From Nocardia neocaledoniensis (GTDB lineage Bacteria; Actinomycetota; Actinomycetes; Mycobacteriales; Mycobacteriaceae): 32,864 nucleotides of DNA. The stretch is from assembly GCF_029868625.1 (NCBI RefSeq), contig NZ_JARWOJ010000069.1:1-32864 (forward strand), read 5' to 3'. Numbering within the stretch: position 1 is the stretch's first letter; the number at the start of each line of letters is the position of its first letter. Below are positions 25,164 to 32,864 of the stretch, in pieces. The translations under genes and the position numbers were made by a program. Under the pieces are notes generated by a model. The model was not told where the DNA came from. It did no database searches and saw only the letters and a program-made list of their open reading frames with translations.

Positions 25164-26399
25164 TCAGTCCGGCTTCGGTGCGTCGCCGAGCAGCACGGCG
25201 CCGGTGAGCGCCGCGAGGCGGGCGAGCTGTTCGGGGCGGGAGTCGAAGCGCAGCAGACGGCCGACATCGATGATCTGGCCGATGGCGGCGTGCACCCGGA
25301 AGCGGGCCTCGATGGGGTCGTCGTCGAGCAGGTTGGCCCATTCGAGGATGTTCTGGCGCTGGAGGGCGCGCAGCCGGTGCTGCTCGGCCTGCGGCAGGTT
25401 GCTGAACTCCGCGTAGTAGACCGGCATGATCTCGGGCGTCGAGAAGGTGAGTCTGGCGTAGCGGTCGGCGATGCGGCGCGCGGCGTCGGCGCGGTTCTCG
25501 GATTCGGCCAGCGCCTCGCCGATCGCGACGGCCATCCGGTCGCCGGTGCGGTGGAAGGCGGCGGCGAGCAGGTCGGCCTTGCTGTCGAAGTGCCGGTAGA
25601 CGCTGGAGGCGTTGATGCCGACGGCGGCGCCGATCTCCTCGATGCCCGATTCGTGGTAGCCGTTGCGGCCGAAGATCCGGATCGCCTCGGTGAGCAGTTG
25701 TTCGCGTTTGGAGGTGACCGGGAGGCCGCGGTTCGGCTTGCCGTGGTCGGGCTCAGCGGGCGCGGGCGGCAGGTCGGCGCGCACGATCGACCAGGCCATG
25801 TCGAGTTGCAGCGCGAGGATGCGCGCGTGCGAGAGCGTGGTGCGGTGTGCGGCGATGCTGGCCAGCGCGGACAGCGCGCCGACGGCGAGCACGGTCACGT
25901 CGTCCTCGGTCAGCTCCGGCCTGAGCTCGGCGATCGGGGCGGCGACCAGTGCCTCGAGTTCCCGGTAGAACGCGCGGATGCGAACCCGGTCCTCGCGCTC
26001 GAGGTAGCGCCGTTCCCAGCGGTAGAGACCGCCTTCGCGGCGGATGTCGATGTTCTGTTCGGCGACGGCCGTGAGCAGCGCGTCGAGCCTGGCCTCCGGG
26101 CCGGCGGCCGGGTCGTCGGCGGCCTTGGCGACATCGCGCAGCCCGCGCGCGCCCGCCTCGGCGGCGGCGACCAGCAGCGCGTACTTGTTGGCGAAGTGGC
26201 GGTAGAGGGCGGGCCCGGAGATGCCGACCTCGGCCGCGATCTCGTCGACGCCGACCGGGTAGTAGCCGCGGGCGCTGAACGCGCGGGCGGCGGCCCGCAT
26301 GATCTGCATCTTGCGGTCCTTGGGCCTGCGGCGCACGACCTTCGCCGGTGCTTCGGTCGGCTCGCAGGCGCGTTCGGCCTCACTGCGATCGGCGACCAT
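25164..26399 (-). CDS. Tandem TetR-family regulator with two DNA-binding domains
   Basis: A 411-residue protein containing two complete TetR units. The first helix-turn-helix domain is at ~28-78 (DRKMQIMRAAARAFSARGYY ... ISGPALYRHFANKYALL), the second at ~228-280 (SKREQLLTEAIRIFGRNGYH ... INASSVYRHFDSKADLL). Each is followed by its own helical ligand/dimer region; the join is a Pro-rich linker around 205-225. A single chain could thus act as an internal dimer. The ATG at 26399 has GGAAAG 7 bases upstream, and upstream in-frame codons overlap the promoter region. It converges with the aldehyde dehydrogenase homologue. The target genes and ligand are unknown. Confidence 0.87.
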   Translation of the reverse strand: MVADRSEAERACEPTEAPAKVVRRRPKDRKMQIMRAAARAFSARGYYPVGVDEIAAEVGISGPALYRHFANKYALLVAAAEAGARGLRDVAKAADDPAAGPEARLDALLTAVAEQNIDIRREGGLYRWERRYLEREDRVRIRAFYRELEALVAAPIAELRPELTEDDVTVLAVGALSALASIAAHRTTLSHARILALQLDMAWSIVRADLPPAPAEPDHGKPNRGLPVTSKREQLLTEAIRIFGRNGYHESGIEEIGAAVGINASSVYRHFDSKADLLAAAFHRTGDRMAVAIGEALAESENRADAARRIADRYARLTFSTPEIMPVYYAEFSNLPQAEQHRLRALQRQNILEWANLLDDDPIEARFRVHAAIGQIIDVGRLLRFDSRPEQLARLAALTGAVLLGDAPKPD

Positions 26400-26522
26400 G
26401 CACTCACTTTCCGTTCCGCGAACCGGGCTCTCGACTGGGTTGACGCCACCGCTGGGCAACGTCGGACCAGTCAACCTAAGTTAACCACAATTCGCAAACG
26501 GCGAGAGAGAGTCGGGAAAATG

Positions 26523-26554
26523 CGAACCGCCCCGGTGGTACCCGGGGCGGTTCG
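26523..26554 (-). terminator. Hairpin terminator of the mycolyltransferase gene
   Basis: CGAACCGCCCCGG (26523-26535) and CCGGGGCGGTTCG (26542-26554) are exact 13-base arms with loop TGGTAC. It begins 16 bases past the mycolyltransferase stop at 26570 and separates it from the tandem TetR gene. Confidence 0.82.
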
Positions 26555-26569
26555 TCGAGCGAGCGGGAC

Positions 26570-27637
26570 CTACAGGCCGAGGCCGCGGGCCAGGGTCGGC
26601 CACGACAGCTTCAGCTCGTCCTTCCAGTAGCCCCACGAGTGGGTGCCGTTGGGGCGGAAGTTGAAGGTCGCCGGGATGCCGAGCTCGTTGAGCCGGTTCG
26701 ACAGGTTGCGGGTGCAGTAGTTGGTGCCCGCCTCGATGACGCCGCCGATGACGATCTGGTTGGCCAGGCCGTAGGCGCCGGGCAGGGCGTACGGGCCGTC
26801 GAGGGTGTCGTACGGACCGGGCAGGCCGTTGCCGGTGGAGATGTAGAGGTCAAGACCGCGCAGGCCCTCGGCGTTCACGTACGGGTCGTTCTTGACCCAC
26901 TCCTCCGAGCCCTGCGGACCCCACATGTTCATGGTGTCGCCGCCGCCCCAGGTCTCCACCGTGAGCTTGACGAACTCCGAGCCCACCGGGTCGGAGGTCT
27001 GCGCGCAGCCCGAGTAGGCCGCGGCCGCCTTGTACAGGCCGGGCTTGGCGATCGGCAGCGCCAGTACGGTGGTGCCCGAGGTGGACAGGCCCGCGATCGC
27101 GTTCACGCCGTTGGTACCCAGCGCGCCGTCGACCAGCGGAGGCAGCTCCTCGGTGAAGAAGGTCTTCCACTTGTTGCGGCCGACGACCGGGTCGTCCTTG
27201 ATCCAGTCGGTGTAGTAGCTCCAGGAGCCACCGATCGGCTGGATCACGTTGACGTTCTTGTCCCCGAGGAACTCGAGCGCGTCGGTCTTGGCGACCCAGG
27301 ACGCGGAGTCCTCGCCGCCGCCCGCACCGTTGAGCAGGTACAGGGTGGGGCGCGGGACGGAGGCGTCGGCGGGGCGCTGCACGTCGACGATGATGTTCTC
27401 GTCCATGGCCGCGGAGTACACGTGCAGCCGCAGGCTGCGCGAATCCTTCACCTCGGCCTTGACGATCTTGGAGCCGTCCTCGGAAACGGGGTTGGCGAGC
27501 AGGCTCTTGGAATCGATGATCGGATCAGCCGAGGCGGGACTCGCGCCGAGGCCGGACAGCAGTCCGGCGGCCACTGCGGTCGCCGCGATCATCGCCGCGG
27601 CGCGGGAGCCGCGACGCCGGGTGTGCCGACGAATCAA
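26570..27637 (-). CDS. Secreted mycolyltransferase / antigen-85-type esterase
   Basis: A 355-residue exported alpha/beta hydrolase. The signal peptide has an Arg-rich start (MIRRHTRRRGSR), a hydrophobic core and likely cleavage after ASPASA (~37). The nucleophile motif is GLSTSG (Ser ~185, GxSxG). DTMNMWGPQGSEEWVKNDP and the LYISTGNGLPG strand match antigen 85, and the catalytic histidine is in GTHSWGYW (~338). By family it transfers mycolic acids onto trehalose and arabinogalactan in the cell envelope. The start is a TTG at 27637 with GAAGG 8 bases upstream; an internal ATG would remove the positively charged n-region. It is transcribed alone, with a terminator after it. Confidence 0.9.
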   Translation of the reverse strand: MIRRHTRRRGSRAAAMIAATAVAAGLLSGLGASPASADPIIDSKSLLANPVSEDGSKIVKAEVKDSRSLRLHVYSAAMDENIIVDVQRPADASVPRPTLYLLNGAGGGEDSASWVAKTDALEFLGDKNVNVIQPIGGSWSYYTDWIKDDPVVGRNKWKTFFTEELPPLVDGALGTNGVNAIAGLSTSGTTVLALPIAKPGLYKAAAAYSGCAQTSDPVGSEFVKLTVETWGGGDTMNMWGPQGSEEWVKNDPYVNAEGLRGLDLYISTGNGLPGPYDTLDGPYALPGAYGLANQIVIGGVIEAGTNYCTRNLSNRLNELGIPATFNFRPNGTHSWGYWKDELKLSWPTLARGLGL

Positions 27638-27707
27638 TTTCGCACCTTCGCTTCGTTTCGAATGGGTTGCACCACGGGAGAACCCTACGGGTTACCCCGC
27701 CGCGACA

Positions 27708-27713
27708 ACAGTA
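27708..27713 (-). promoter_or_regulatory. Candidate -10 element for the mycolyltransferase gene
   Basis: TACTGT on the minus strand, about 70 bases upstream of the TTG start. No convincing -35 is seen 17 bases further up. It is the best promoter candidate in the 128-base gap after the peptide synthetase. Confidence 0.3.
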
Positions 27714-27765
27714 GGAATCGTTACAACAGCGCGGGACACATCATGCCTCACCAGCCACACCGGTG

Positions 27766-30700
27766 TCACCGTGCCCTGGTTTCCCGGTCGCCGGCGTCGA
27801 GCAGCTCCGCCAGTTGCGGGCCGATCTCGGCCAGCGCCTGCGGTGAGGTCATCTGATCATGCACCACCGGGACCGGTCGATCGCGGACCTCGCCGTCGAC
27901 ATACGGCGCCCAATTCGCCGCCGCCGTGTCGTGTCCGAGGGCGCTGAAGTACTCGAGCCTGCCCCGGTAGACCCCCGGCCGGTGCTCGGCGATGAGTTCG
28001 GCCGAGCGCACGGCGCTGCGGTAGATCCGGCGCACGCGCTCCGGGGTGAGCACGGCCATGTTCGCGGGGATGATCGCGTGCAGCGCGGCCAGCCCCTCCT
28101 CGCTGAGGTCGCGCACGCCGGACGCGGGCAGTGCCGCGCTCACGTCGACGCCGAGTTCGGCCAGGGCGTCGCGCACTGCGGTGTGGAAGTCCGGGACGTC
28201 GATGTCGGGGTGCGAGTCGAGCATCGCCAGCAGCGACACCCGCTCCCCCGCCGCCTGTAGCTGGGTGGCCACGGCGTGCGCGAGCACACCGCCCAGCGAC
28301 CACCCGAGCAGCCGGTACGGACCGTGCGGCTGCTCGGCCCTGATCTCGTCGACGTAGCGTCGCGCCATCTCGGCGAGGGTGCCGGGCAGGTAGCCGGCCT
28401 CGCTCAGCGCGGGAGACTGCAGACCGAAGATCGGCCTGCGCGACGGGATGTACTGGGCGAGCCCGGCATAGCACCAGGACAGGCCGTACATCGGGTGCAC
28501 GCAGAACAGCGGCCCGCTCGCCTCGGTGCCGTGCGGTACCCGGTTGCGGATGGGCAGCAGCACGCCGAGCGCGTCGTCGGATTCGAGGTCGTAGTCCCCG
28601 GAGGCGGCGTCGATGCGCGCGGCGAGCGCGGCGACGGTGGCGTCGGTGAAGAACCACTGCACCCGCACGTCGGCGCCGACCCGGGTGCGCAGCCTGCTGA
28701 TCGCCTTGGTGGCGATCAGCGAGTTGCCGCCGAGCTCGAAGAAGTCGTCGTCCAGGCCGACCTTGCCCGCGCCGAGCACCTCGGCGAACACCTCGGCGAC
28801 GGCTCGCTGCAGCGGCGTGGCCGGTGGGCGGTAGGGCCGGGTGGTGACTGCGGGGACGGGCAGCGCGTTGCGGTCGAGCTTGCCGCTGGCGTTGAGCGGC
28901 AACGACTTCAGGGTCACCAGGGCGGACGGCACCATGTACGACGGCAGCGCGGACCTGGCGTGGGCGAGCAGGGCCGTCTCGTCCAGGCCGACGGCCGCCG
29001 CGCCGCTCTCGATCGAGTATCCGGCGGCCGGGGCCGACGGCGCGGGCTCCTCCGTCGGCGCGTCGACCGGGACCACATAGCCGACCAGGCGGTCACCGGT
29101 CGGTCCGTGCACGAGCGCGACGGCCGCGTGCCGGATCGACGGGTGATCGCGCAGCACGGCCTCGACCTCACCGAGTTCGATCCGCTGGCCGCGCAGTTTC
29201 ACCTGGAAGTCGCTGCGGCCCAGGTACTCCAGGGTGTCGCCGGCGGTGAGCCGGACCACGTCGCCGGTGCGGTAGAGCCGCTCGCCGCCGGGATGGGCGA
29301 CGAACCGTTCGGCGGTCAGCGCGGGTGCGGCGAGGTAGCCGCGGGCCAGTTGCACGCCGGCCAGGTACAGCTCACCCGCCGTGCCGGGCGGGACCGGGCG
29401 CAGCTGGCGATCCAGTACATACACGCGCGTGTTGGCGACCGGGCTACCGATCGGAATACTCACGCCCGCATCGGGTTCGGCGGTGGCCGCGGTGACGACC
29501 GTCGCTTCCGCCGGGCCGTACCAGTTGATCAGGTCGACGCCGGGCAGCGCGTCCGCGAACCGCCGGGCGGTCGCGGTCGAGAGCGCCTCACCGGCCGCGA
29601 AGACCCGGCGCAGGGCCGGGTACTCGCGCGCGCCACCGTCGGCGAGGAACGCGTCGAGCATGGACGGCACGAAATGCACCGTGGTGACGCCACGTTCGAC
29701 GAGCACGCCGGCGAGGTAGACCGGATCGCGATGACCGTCCGGCGCGGCGATGACCACGGCCGCACCGGTCTGCAAGGGCCACAACAGTTCCCAGGTGGAG
29801 ATGTCGAAGGTGACCGGCGTCTTGTGCAGCACCACGTCGCCGGGACCGTGCGGGTACGTCCGTTGCGCCCAGCGGAACTGGGCGACCAGCTGCCGATGGG
29901 TGAGCATGACGCCCTTGGGCTTTCCGGTGGAGCCGGAGGTGTGGATGACGTAGGCGAGGCTGTCCGGCCGTGGCCGCGCGAACTCCGCCGTCCCGGACCC
30001 GAGGTCGAGGGTGTCGATCGCCAGAACGGGTACCGGTGCGGTCGTGGCGAATCCGGTCCCCGTGGTGGTGAGGACGCGGATCGGCGCCGCCGCCGCCAGC
30101 ACCCGTTCGGTGCGTTCGGCCGGATGGTCCGGGTCGACCGGCACGTAGGCGGCCCCCGTGCGCAGCACGGCGTAGATCGCGGTGACCAGGTCGATACCGC
30201 GACGCATGGCGACCGCGACGAGGGTCTCCGGCCGGGCGCCCTCGGCGCGCAGGGCGGTGGCCAGCGCGCGGACCCTGGCGTCGAATTCGCCATAGGTGAG
30301 GGTGGTTTCGCCGTCGACGAGCGCCACGGCGTCGGGGGTCTTCGCGACCTGCGCGTCGAACAGGGTGAGCAGGGTCGCCTCGTCGAGCAGTTCGGGCGCG
30401 TCGGTGGCGTTGACCGCGGCCAGCGTCGCGCGTTCCTCGGCGAGCAGCACGTCGATCTCGGCGACGCGCGCGTCCGGGGCCGCGGTGAAGCGGGCCAGCA
30501 GCATCGAGAGCCGCTGTGCCAGCGCGTTCGCGGTCGGCTCGCCGAAGACGTCGCGCAGGTACTTCACCGAGACGCGCAGCTGGGAGTCCGCGACGACCTG
30601 CACGGTCAGCGGATAGTGCGTGCCGTTGGCGGCGTCCATGCCGAGCACGCCCGCCGAGCCGGAGGCCGCCTGTGCCAGCCCGGCCCGGTCGACGGGGAAG

Positions 30701-32864
30701 GACTCGAAGACCACGAGCGAGTCGAACAGGGCATCGATCCCGGCGATCTCCTGGATCTCGCCGAGCCCGAGGTAGTGGTGGTCGAGCAATTCGGCCTGCT
30801 CGCCCTGCAGCCCGCGCAGCAGTTCGGCGACGGTGTCGCCGGGCCGCACCCGTACCCGGACCGGGATGGCGTTGAGGAACAGGCCGACCATGCTCTCCAC
30901 GCCGTCGAGGTCTGCGGGCCTGCCGGACACGGTGGCGCCGAAGACCACGTCGTCGCGATCGACCAGGCGGGCGATGAGCAGGCCCCACGCCGCCTGGACC
31001 ACCGTGTTCACCGTGACGCCGAGGCGCGCGGCGAGTTCGCTCAGCGCGGCGGTGTCGGCCTCGGTGAGGACGAAACCGGTTTCGCCTGTCCCCGTGGCGA
31101 TCTCGCGGCCCTGGTCGACCGGGGCCAGCGGTGTCGGCTCCGCCAGTCCGGTGAGCGCGGCGCGCCAGGCCTGGCGCGCGGCCTCGGGGTCCTGGTCGGC
31201 CAGCCAGGCCAGGTAGTCGCGGTACGGCGCGACCTTGGGCAGGCGCCGGGTGCGGCCGCCGACGGCGTAGGCGATGAGCAGTTCCTGCAGCAGCAGCGGC
31301 ATCGACCAGCCGTCGATCAGGATGTGATGGCTGGTGACCAGCAGGTGCGCGGTGTCGGGCGTGCGCACCACGGTGAAGCGCAGCAGCGGCGCGGTGGCCA
31401 TGTCGAAGTGGGTGGCCAGGTCGGCCGCCCTGATCCGCGGGTAGGTGGCGGCGTCGGCGTCGATCACGCGCCACGGCACGTCGAGATCCTCGAGCACCAC
31501 CTGCAGCGGGGTGCCCGCCGCGTCGGTCGCGAAGGCCACGCGCAGGTTGTCGTGCCGGTCGAGCACGGTCTGCGCGGCCTGGTGCAGCCGCTCGTCGTCC
31601 ACGGCCGGGTCGAGGTCCAGGACGAACTGGGTGATGTAGGGGTCCACCGAGTTCTCCGCGAGCAGCGCGTGGAACAGCATGCCGGACTGCAACGGCGTCA
31701 CCGGCCAGATGTCGCCGAGCAGCGGATAGCGCCGGACCAGGCGGCCGAGCTCGGCCTGGCCGAGCCGCACCAGCGGGAAGTCCGACGGCGTGAAACCGCC
31801 CGCACCGGGACGCAATCCGTGTTCGGCGAGACCGCCGAGCGCGCGGATCCAGTGCTCGGCGAAGGCCTTGACGTCGTCGGCGGTGAGGACCGCCGTGGCG
31901 TAGTCGAAGCGGGCGACCATGCCGTCGTCGGTGGCGTCGACGGTGAGGACGAGCGCCAGGTCGTCGGCGGCGAGGTCGGTGTGCACCCGGGCCGGGCGCA
32001 GATCGCGGAAGCGCACCGCGAACCGGCCGCGGTCGAGGGTGCGCACGCTGTCGGCGGCGTCGCCGTCGAGGTGACGCAGCAGCCCGAACCCGGCGCCGTG
32101 GGCGGGCACCGTCCGGCGCAGCTCCTTGATCTGGGCCAGCGCCGCCCCGGCGGCCGGGCCGCCGACCAGCGCGTCGGCGACGTCGACCCCGTCCAGGCGC
32201 AGGGCCAGCGGGTAGTCGGTGGTGAAGCCGCCGACCACGTTCTCCGCGTCGGGCCTGCCGAGCACCCGCTGGTCGGCACGCAGCCGCACCACGGTGCCGA
32301 TCGCCCGCGCCGCCGGGGAGTCGGCGGCGGTGTACAGGGCCAGCGCGGCCGCGGTGAGCAGCACCTCGTCGACGGTGGCGCGGTAGGCCTCGGCGACGGT
32401 GCTCACCGCGGCGGTGCCCTCGCCGGTGATGCTGAGCGAGACCCGGTTGCGCTGGCGCAGGTCGACCGATTCCGCGGCCCTGGACCGGATCGCGCGATGC
32501 CAGTACGCGCGTTCGGCGCGAGCGCGGGCGCTTCCCGGGTAGTCGGCGAGCCTGCGCACCAGGTCGCCGAGGCCGGCGTCCGGCGCGAACGGCGCGGCGT
32601 GCCTGCCCCTGCTCCACGCGGTGGTCAGCTGGTCGACGACCGCGCGCAGCGATACCTCGTCCAGCACGAGGGCATTGGCGACCACGATCAGGGTCGCGGG
32701 CCCGTCGCCGTCACCGGTGAGGACGAAGTGGATGTTGCGGCCCTCGTCCGGATCGAGCGCGGCCGCGGGCGCCGGGGCGATGTGGTGGGAGGGCAGCGAG
32801 GGCTCACCCGCCACCGCGGCGGGCCGGCGGGAGGCGCCGCCCGGGGGGGCCAGGGGGGGGGGGG
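27766..32864 (-). CDS. Nonribosomal peptide synthetase, 3' part: E(degenerate)-C-A-T-TE (partial)
   Basis: At least 1,682 residues; the frame is still open at the window end, so the 5' part is missing. (1) An epimerization-like domain cut by the edge (~31.8-32.8 kb), with VGGFTTDYPLAL and GAGFGLLRHL, but NALVLDEVS where HHxxxDxxS is expected. (2) A condensation domain (~30.5-31.7 kb) from DIWPVTPLQSGMLFHAL, with intact HHILIDGWS. (3) An adenylation domain (~28.9-30.4 kb): YVIHTSGSTGKPKGVML, FDISTWE, NWYGPAEAT, YRTGDVVR, NASGKLDRNALP. (4) A carrier domain with FFELGGNSL (~28.73 kb). (5) A type I thioesterase with GWSLGG, a downstream Asp and His in VVHDQM. The thioesterase marks the end of the assembly line. 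The product is unknown. A siderophore is possible, given the genus and iron box, but unproven. Confidence 0.9.
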   Translation of the reverse strand, partial: PPPLAPPGGASRRPAAVAGEPSLPSHHIAPAPAAALDPDEGRNIHFVLTGDGDGPATLIVVANALVLDEVSLRAVVDQLTTAWSRGRHAAPFAPDAGLGDLVRRLADYPGSARARAERAYWHRAIRSRAAESVDLRQRNRVSLSITGEGTAAVSTVAEAYRATVDEVLLTAAALALYTAADSPAARAIGTVVRLRADQRVLGRPDAENVVGGFTTDYPLALRLDGVDVADALVGGPAAGAALAQIKELRRTVPAHGAGFGLLRHLDGDAADSVRTLDRGRFAVRFRDLRPARVHTDLAADDLALVLTVDATDDGMVARFDYATAVLTADDVKAFAEHWIRALGGLAEHGLRPGAGGFTPSDFPLVRLGQAELGRLVRRYPLLGDIWPVTPLQSGMLFHALLAENSVDPYITQFVLDLDPAVDDERLHQAAQTVLDRHDNLRVAFATDAAGTPLQVVLEDLDVPWRVIDADAATYPRIRAADLATHFDMATAPLLRFTVVRTPDTAHLLVTSHHILIDGWSMPLLLQELLIAYAVGGRTRRLPKVAPYRDYLAWLADQDPEAARQAWRAALTGLAEPTPLAPVDQGREIATGTGETGFVLTEADTAALSELAARLGVTVNTVVQAAWGLLIARLVDRDDVVFGATVSGRPADLDGVESMVGLFLNAIPVRVRVRPGDTVAELLRGLQGEQAELLDHHYLGLGEIQEIAGIDALFDSLVVFESFPVDRAGLAQAASGSAGVLGMDAANGTHYPLTVQVVADSQLRVSVKYLRDVFGEPTANALAQRLSMLLARFTAAPDARVAEIDVLLAEERATLAAVNATDAPELLDEATLLTLFDAQVAKTPDAVALVDGETTLTYGEFDARVRALATALRAEGARPETLVAVAMRRGIDLVTAIYAVLRTGAAYVPVDPDHPAERTERVLAAAAPIRVLTTTGTGFATTAPVPVLAIDTLDLGSGTAEFARPRPDSLAYVIHTSGSTGKPKGVMLTHRQLVAQFRWAQRTYPHGPGDVVLHKTPVTFDISTWELLWPLQTGAAVVIAAPDGHRDPVYLAGVLVERGVTTVHFVPSMLDAFLADGGAREYPALRRVFAAGEALSTATARRFADALPGVDLINWYGPAEATVVTAATAEPDAGVSIPIGSPVANTRVYVLDRQLRPVPPGTAGELYLAGVQLARGYLAAPALTAERFVAHPGGERLYRTGDVVRLTAGDTLEYLGRSDFQVKLRGQRIELGEVEAVLRDHPSIRHAAVALVHGPTGDRLVGYVVPVDAPTEEPAPSAPAAGYSIESGAAAVGLDETALLAHARSALPSYMVPSALVTLKSLPLNASGKLDRNALPVPAVTTRPYRPPATPLQRAVAEVFAEVLGAGKVGLDDDFFELGGNSLIATKAISRLRTRVGADVRVQWFFTDATVAALAARIDAASGDYDLESDDALGVLLPIRNRVPHGTEASGPLFCVHPMYGLSWCYAGLAQYIPSRRPIFGLQSPALSEAGYLPGTLAEMARRYVDEIRAEQPHGPYRLLGWSLGGVLAHAVATQLQAAGERVSLLAMLDSHPDIDVPDFHTAVRDALAELGVDVSAALPASGVRDLSEEGLAALHAIIPANMAVLTPERVRRIYRSAVRSAELIAEHRPGVYRGRLEYFSALGHDTAAANWAPYVDGEVRDRPVPVVHDQMTSPQALAEIGPQLAELLDAGDRETRAR
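32825..32864. other. G-rich low-complexity contig end inside the peptide synthetase gene
   Basis: The final bases become runs of G with single interruptions and end in 12 G in a row. Peptide synthetase genes contain repeated domains that often break short-read assemblies, so the last ~40 bases probably do not reflect true sequence. Confidence 0.6.

Noticed and set aside
29588..32617. 1,009-residue open frame on the minus strand
   Set aside because: It is the peptide synthetase read in the wrong frame (Arg/Gly/Pro/Ala only).

Overview
The window looks like a complete draft contig from a high-GC, mycolic-acid-containing actinomycete, most probably Nocardia or a close relative. The evidence is strong GC bias, GTG/TTG starts and leaderless promoters, an antigen-85-type mycolyltransferase, an IdeR-type iron box, a plant-type lycopene cyclase, a large nonribosomal peptide synthetase (NRPS), and an S10 ribosomal operon that ends at rpsQ as in Mycobacteriales. 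Both ends dissolve into C-rich or G-rich low-complexity sequence, and the right end breaks inside the NRPS gene, so they look like assembly ends.

Layout. 1-3.7 kb (minus): a translationally coupled pair of siderophore-type ABC half-transporters behind an iron box. 3.8-6.4 kb (plus): a 63-residue Cys/His protein, a glycolipid-binding (DUF1089-like) protein, an RluA-type pseudouridine synthase and a CPBP membrane protease. 6.4-8.0 kb: a TetR regulator divergent from a short-chain dehydrogenase, with a perfect 10-4-10 palindrome between them. 8.0-10.4 kb: a 751-residue protein with a basic N-terminus, four membrane segments, a long low-complexity linker and a C-terminal helix-turn-helix, behind a good promoter and LexA-like half-sites. 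10.5-10.9 kb: an SRPBCC protein, then a two-way terminator. 11.0-16.3 kb (minus): the S10 operon rpsJ-rplC-rplD-rplW-rplB-rpsS-rplV-rpsC-rplP-rpmC-rpsQ with tight junctions and a leader of about 340 nt. 16.8-17.3 kb: a DUF4442 hotdog protein with an operator over its start. 17.4-19.4 kb: a NatAB-like ABC exporter. 19.5-20.7 kb: lycopene cyclase. 20.8-23.4 kb (minus): a DrrABC-like exporter (one ATPase, two permeases). 23.7-25.2 kb: an aldehyde dehydrogenase homologue whose catalytic cysteine is serine. 25.2-26.4 kb (minus): a regulator with two complete TetR domains. 26.6-27.6 kb (minus): a secreted mycolyltransferase. 27.8 kb to the end (minus): the 3' part of an NRPS, read as E(degenerate)-C-A-T-TE.

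How the genes fit together. Ribosomal housekeeping genes lie among envelope, lipid and iron functions. Three systems are likely repressor-controlled from sequence alone: the iron-box importer, the TetR/SDR pair, and the DUF4442 gene. No integrase, insertion sequence, CRISPR array, tRNA or rRNA was seen. The least ordinary items are the aldehyde dehydrogenase that has lost several active-site residues, the membrane/helix-turn-helix protein behind LexA-like sites, the tandem TetR protein, and the NRPS epimerization-like domain with a changed active-site motif.
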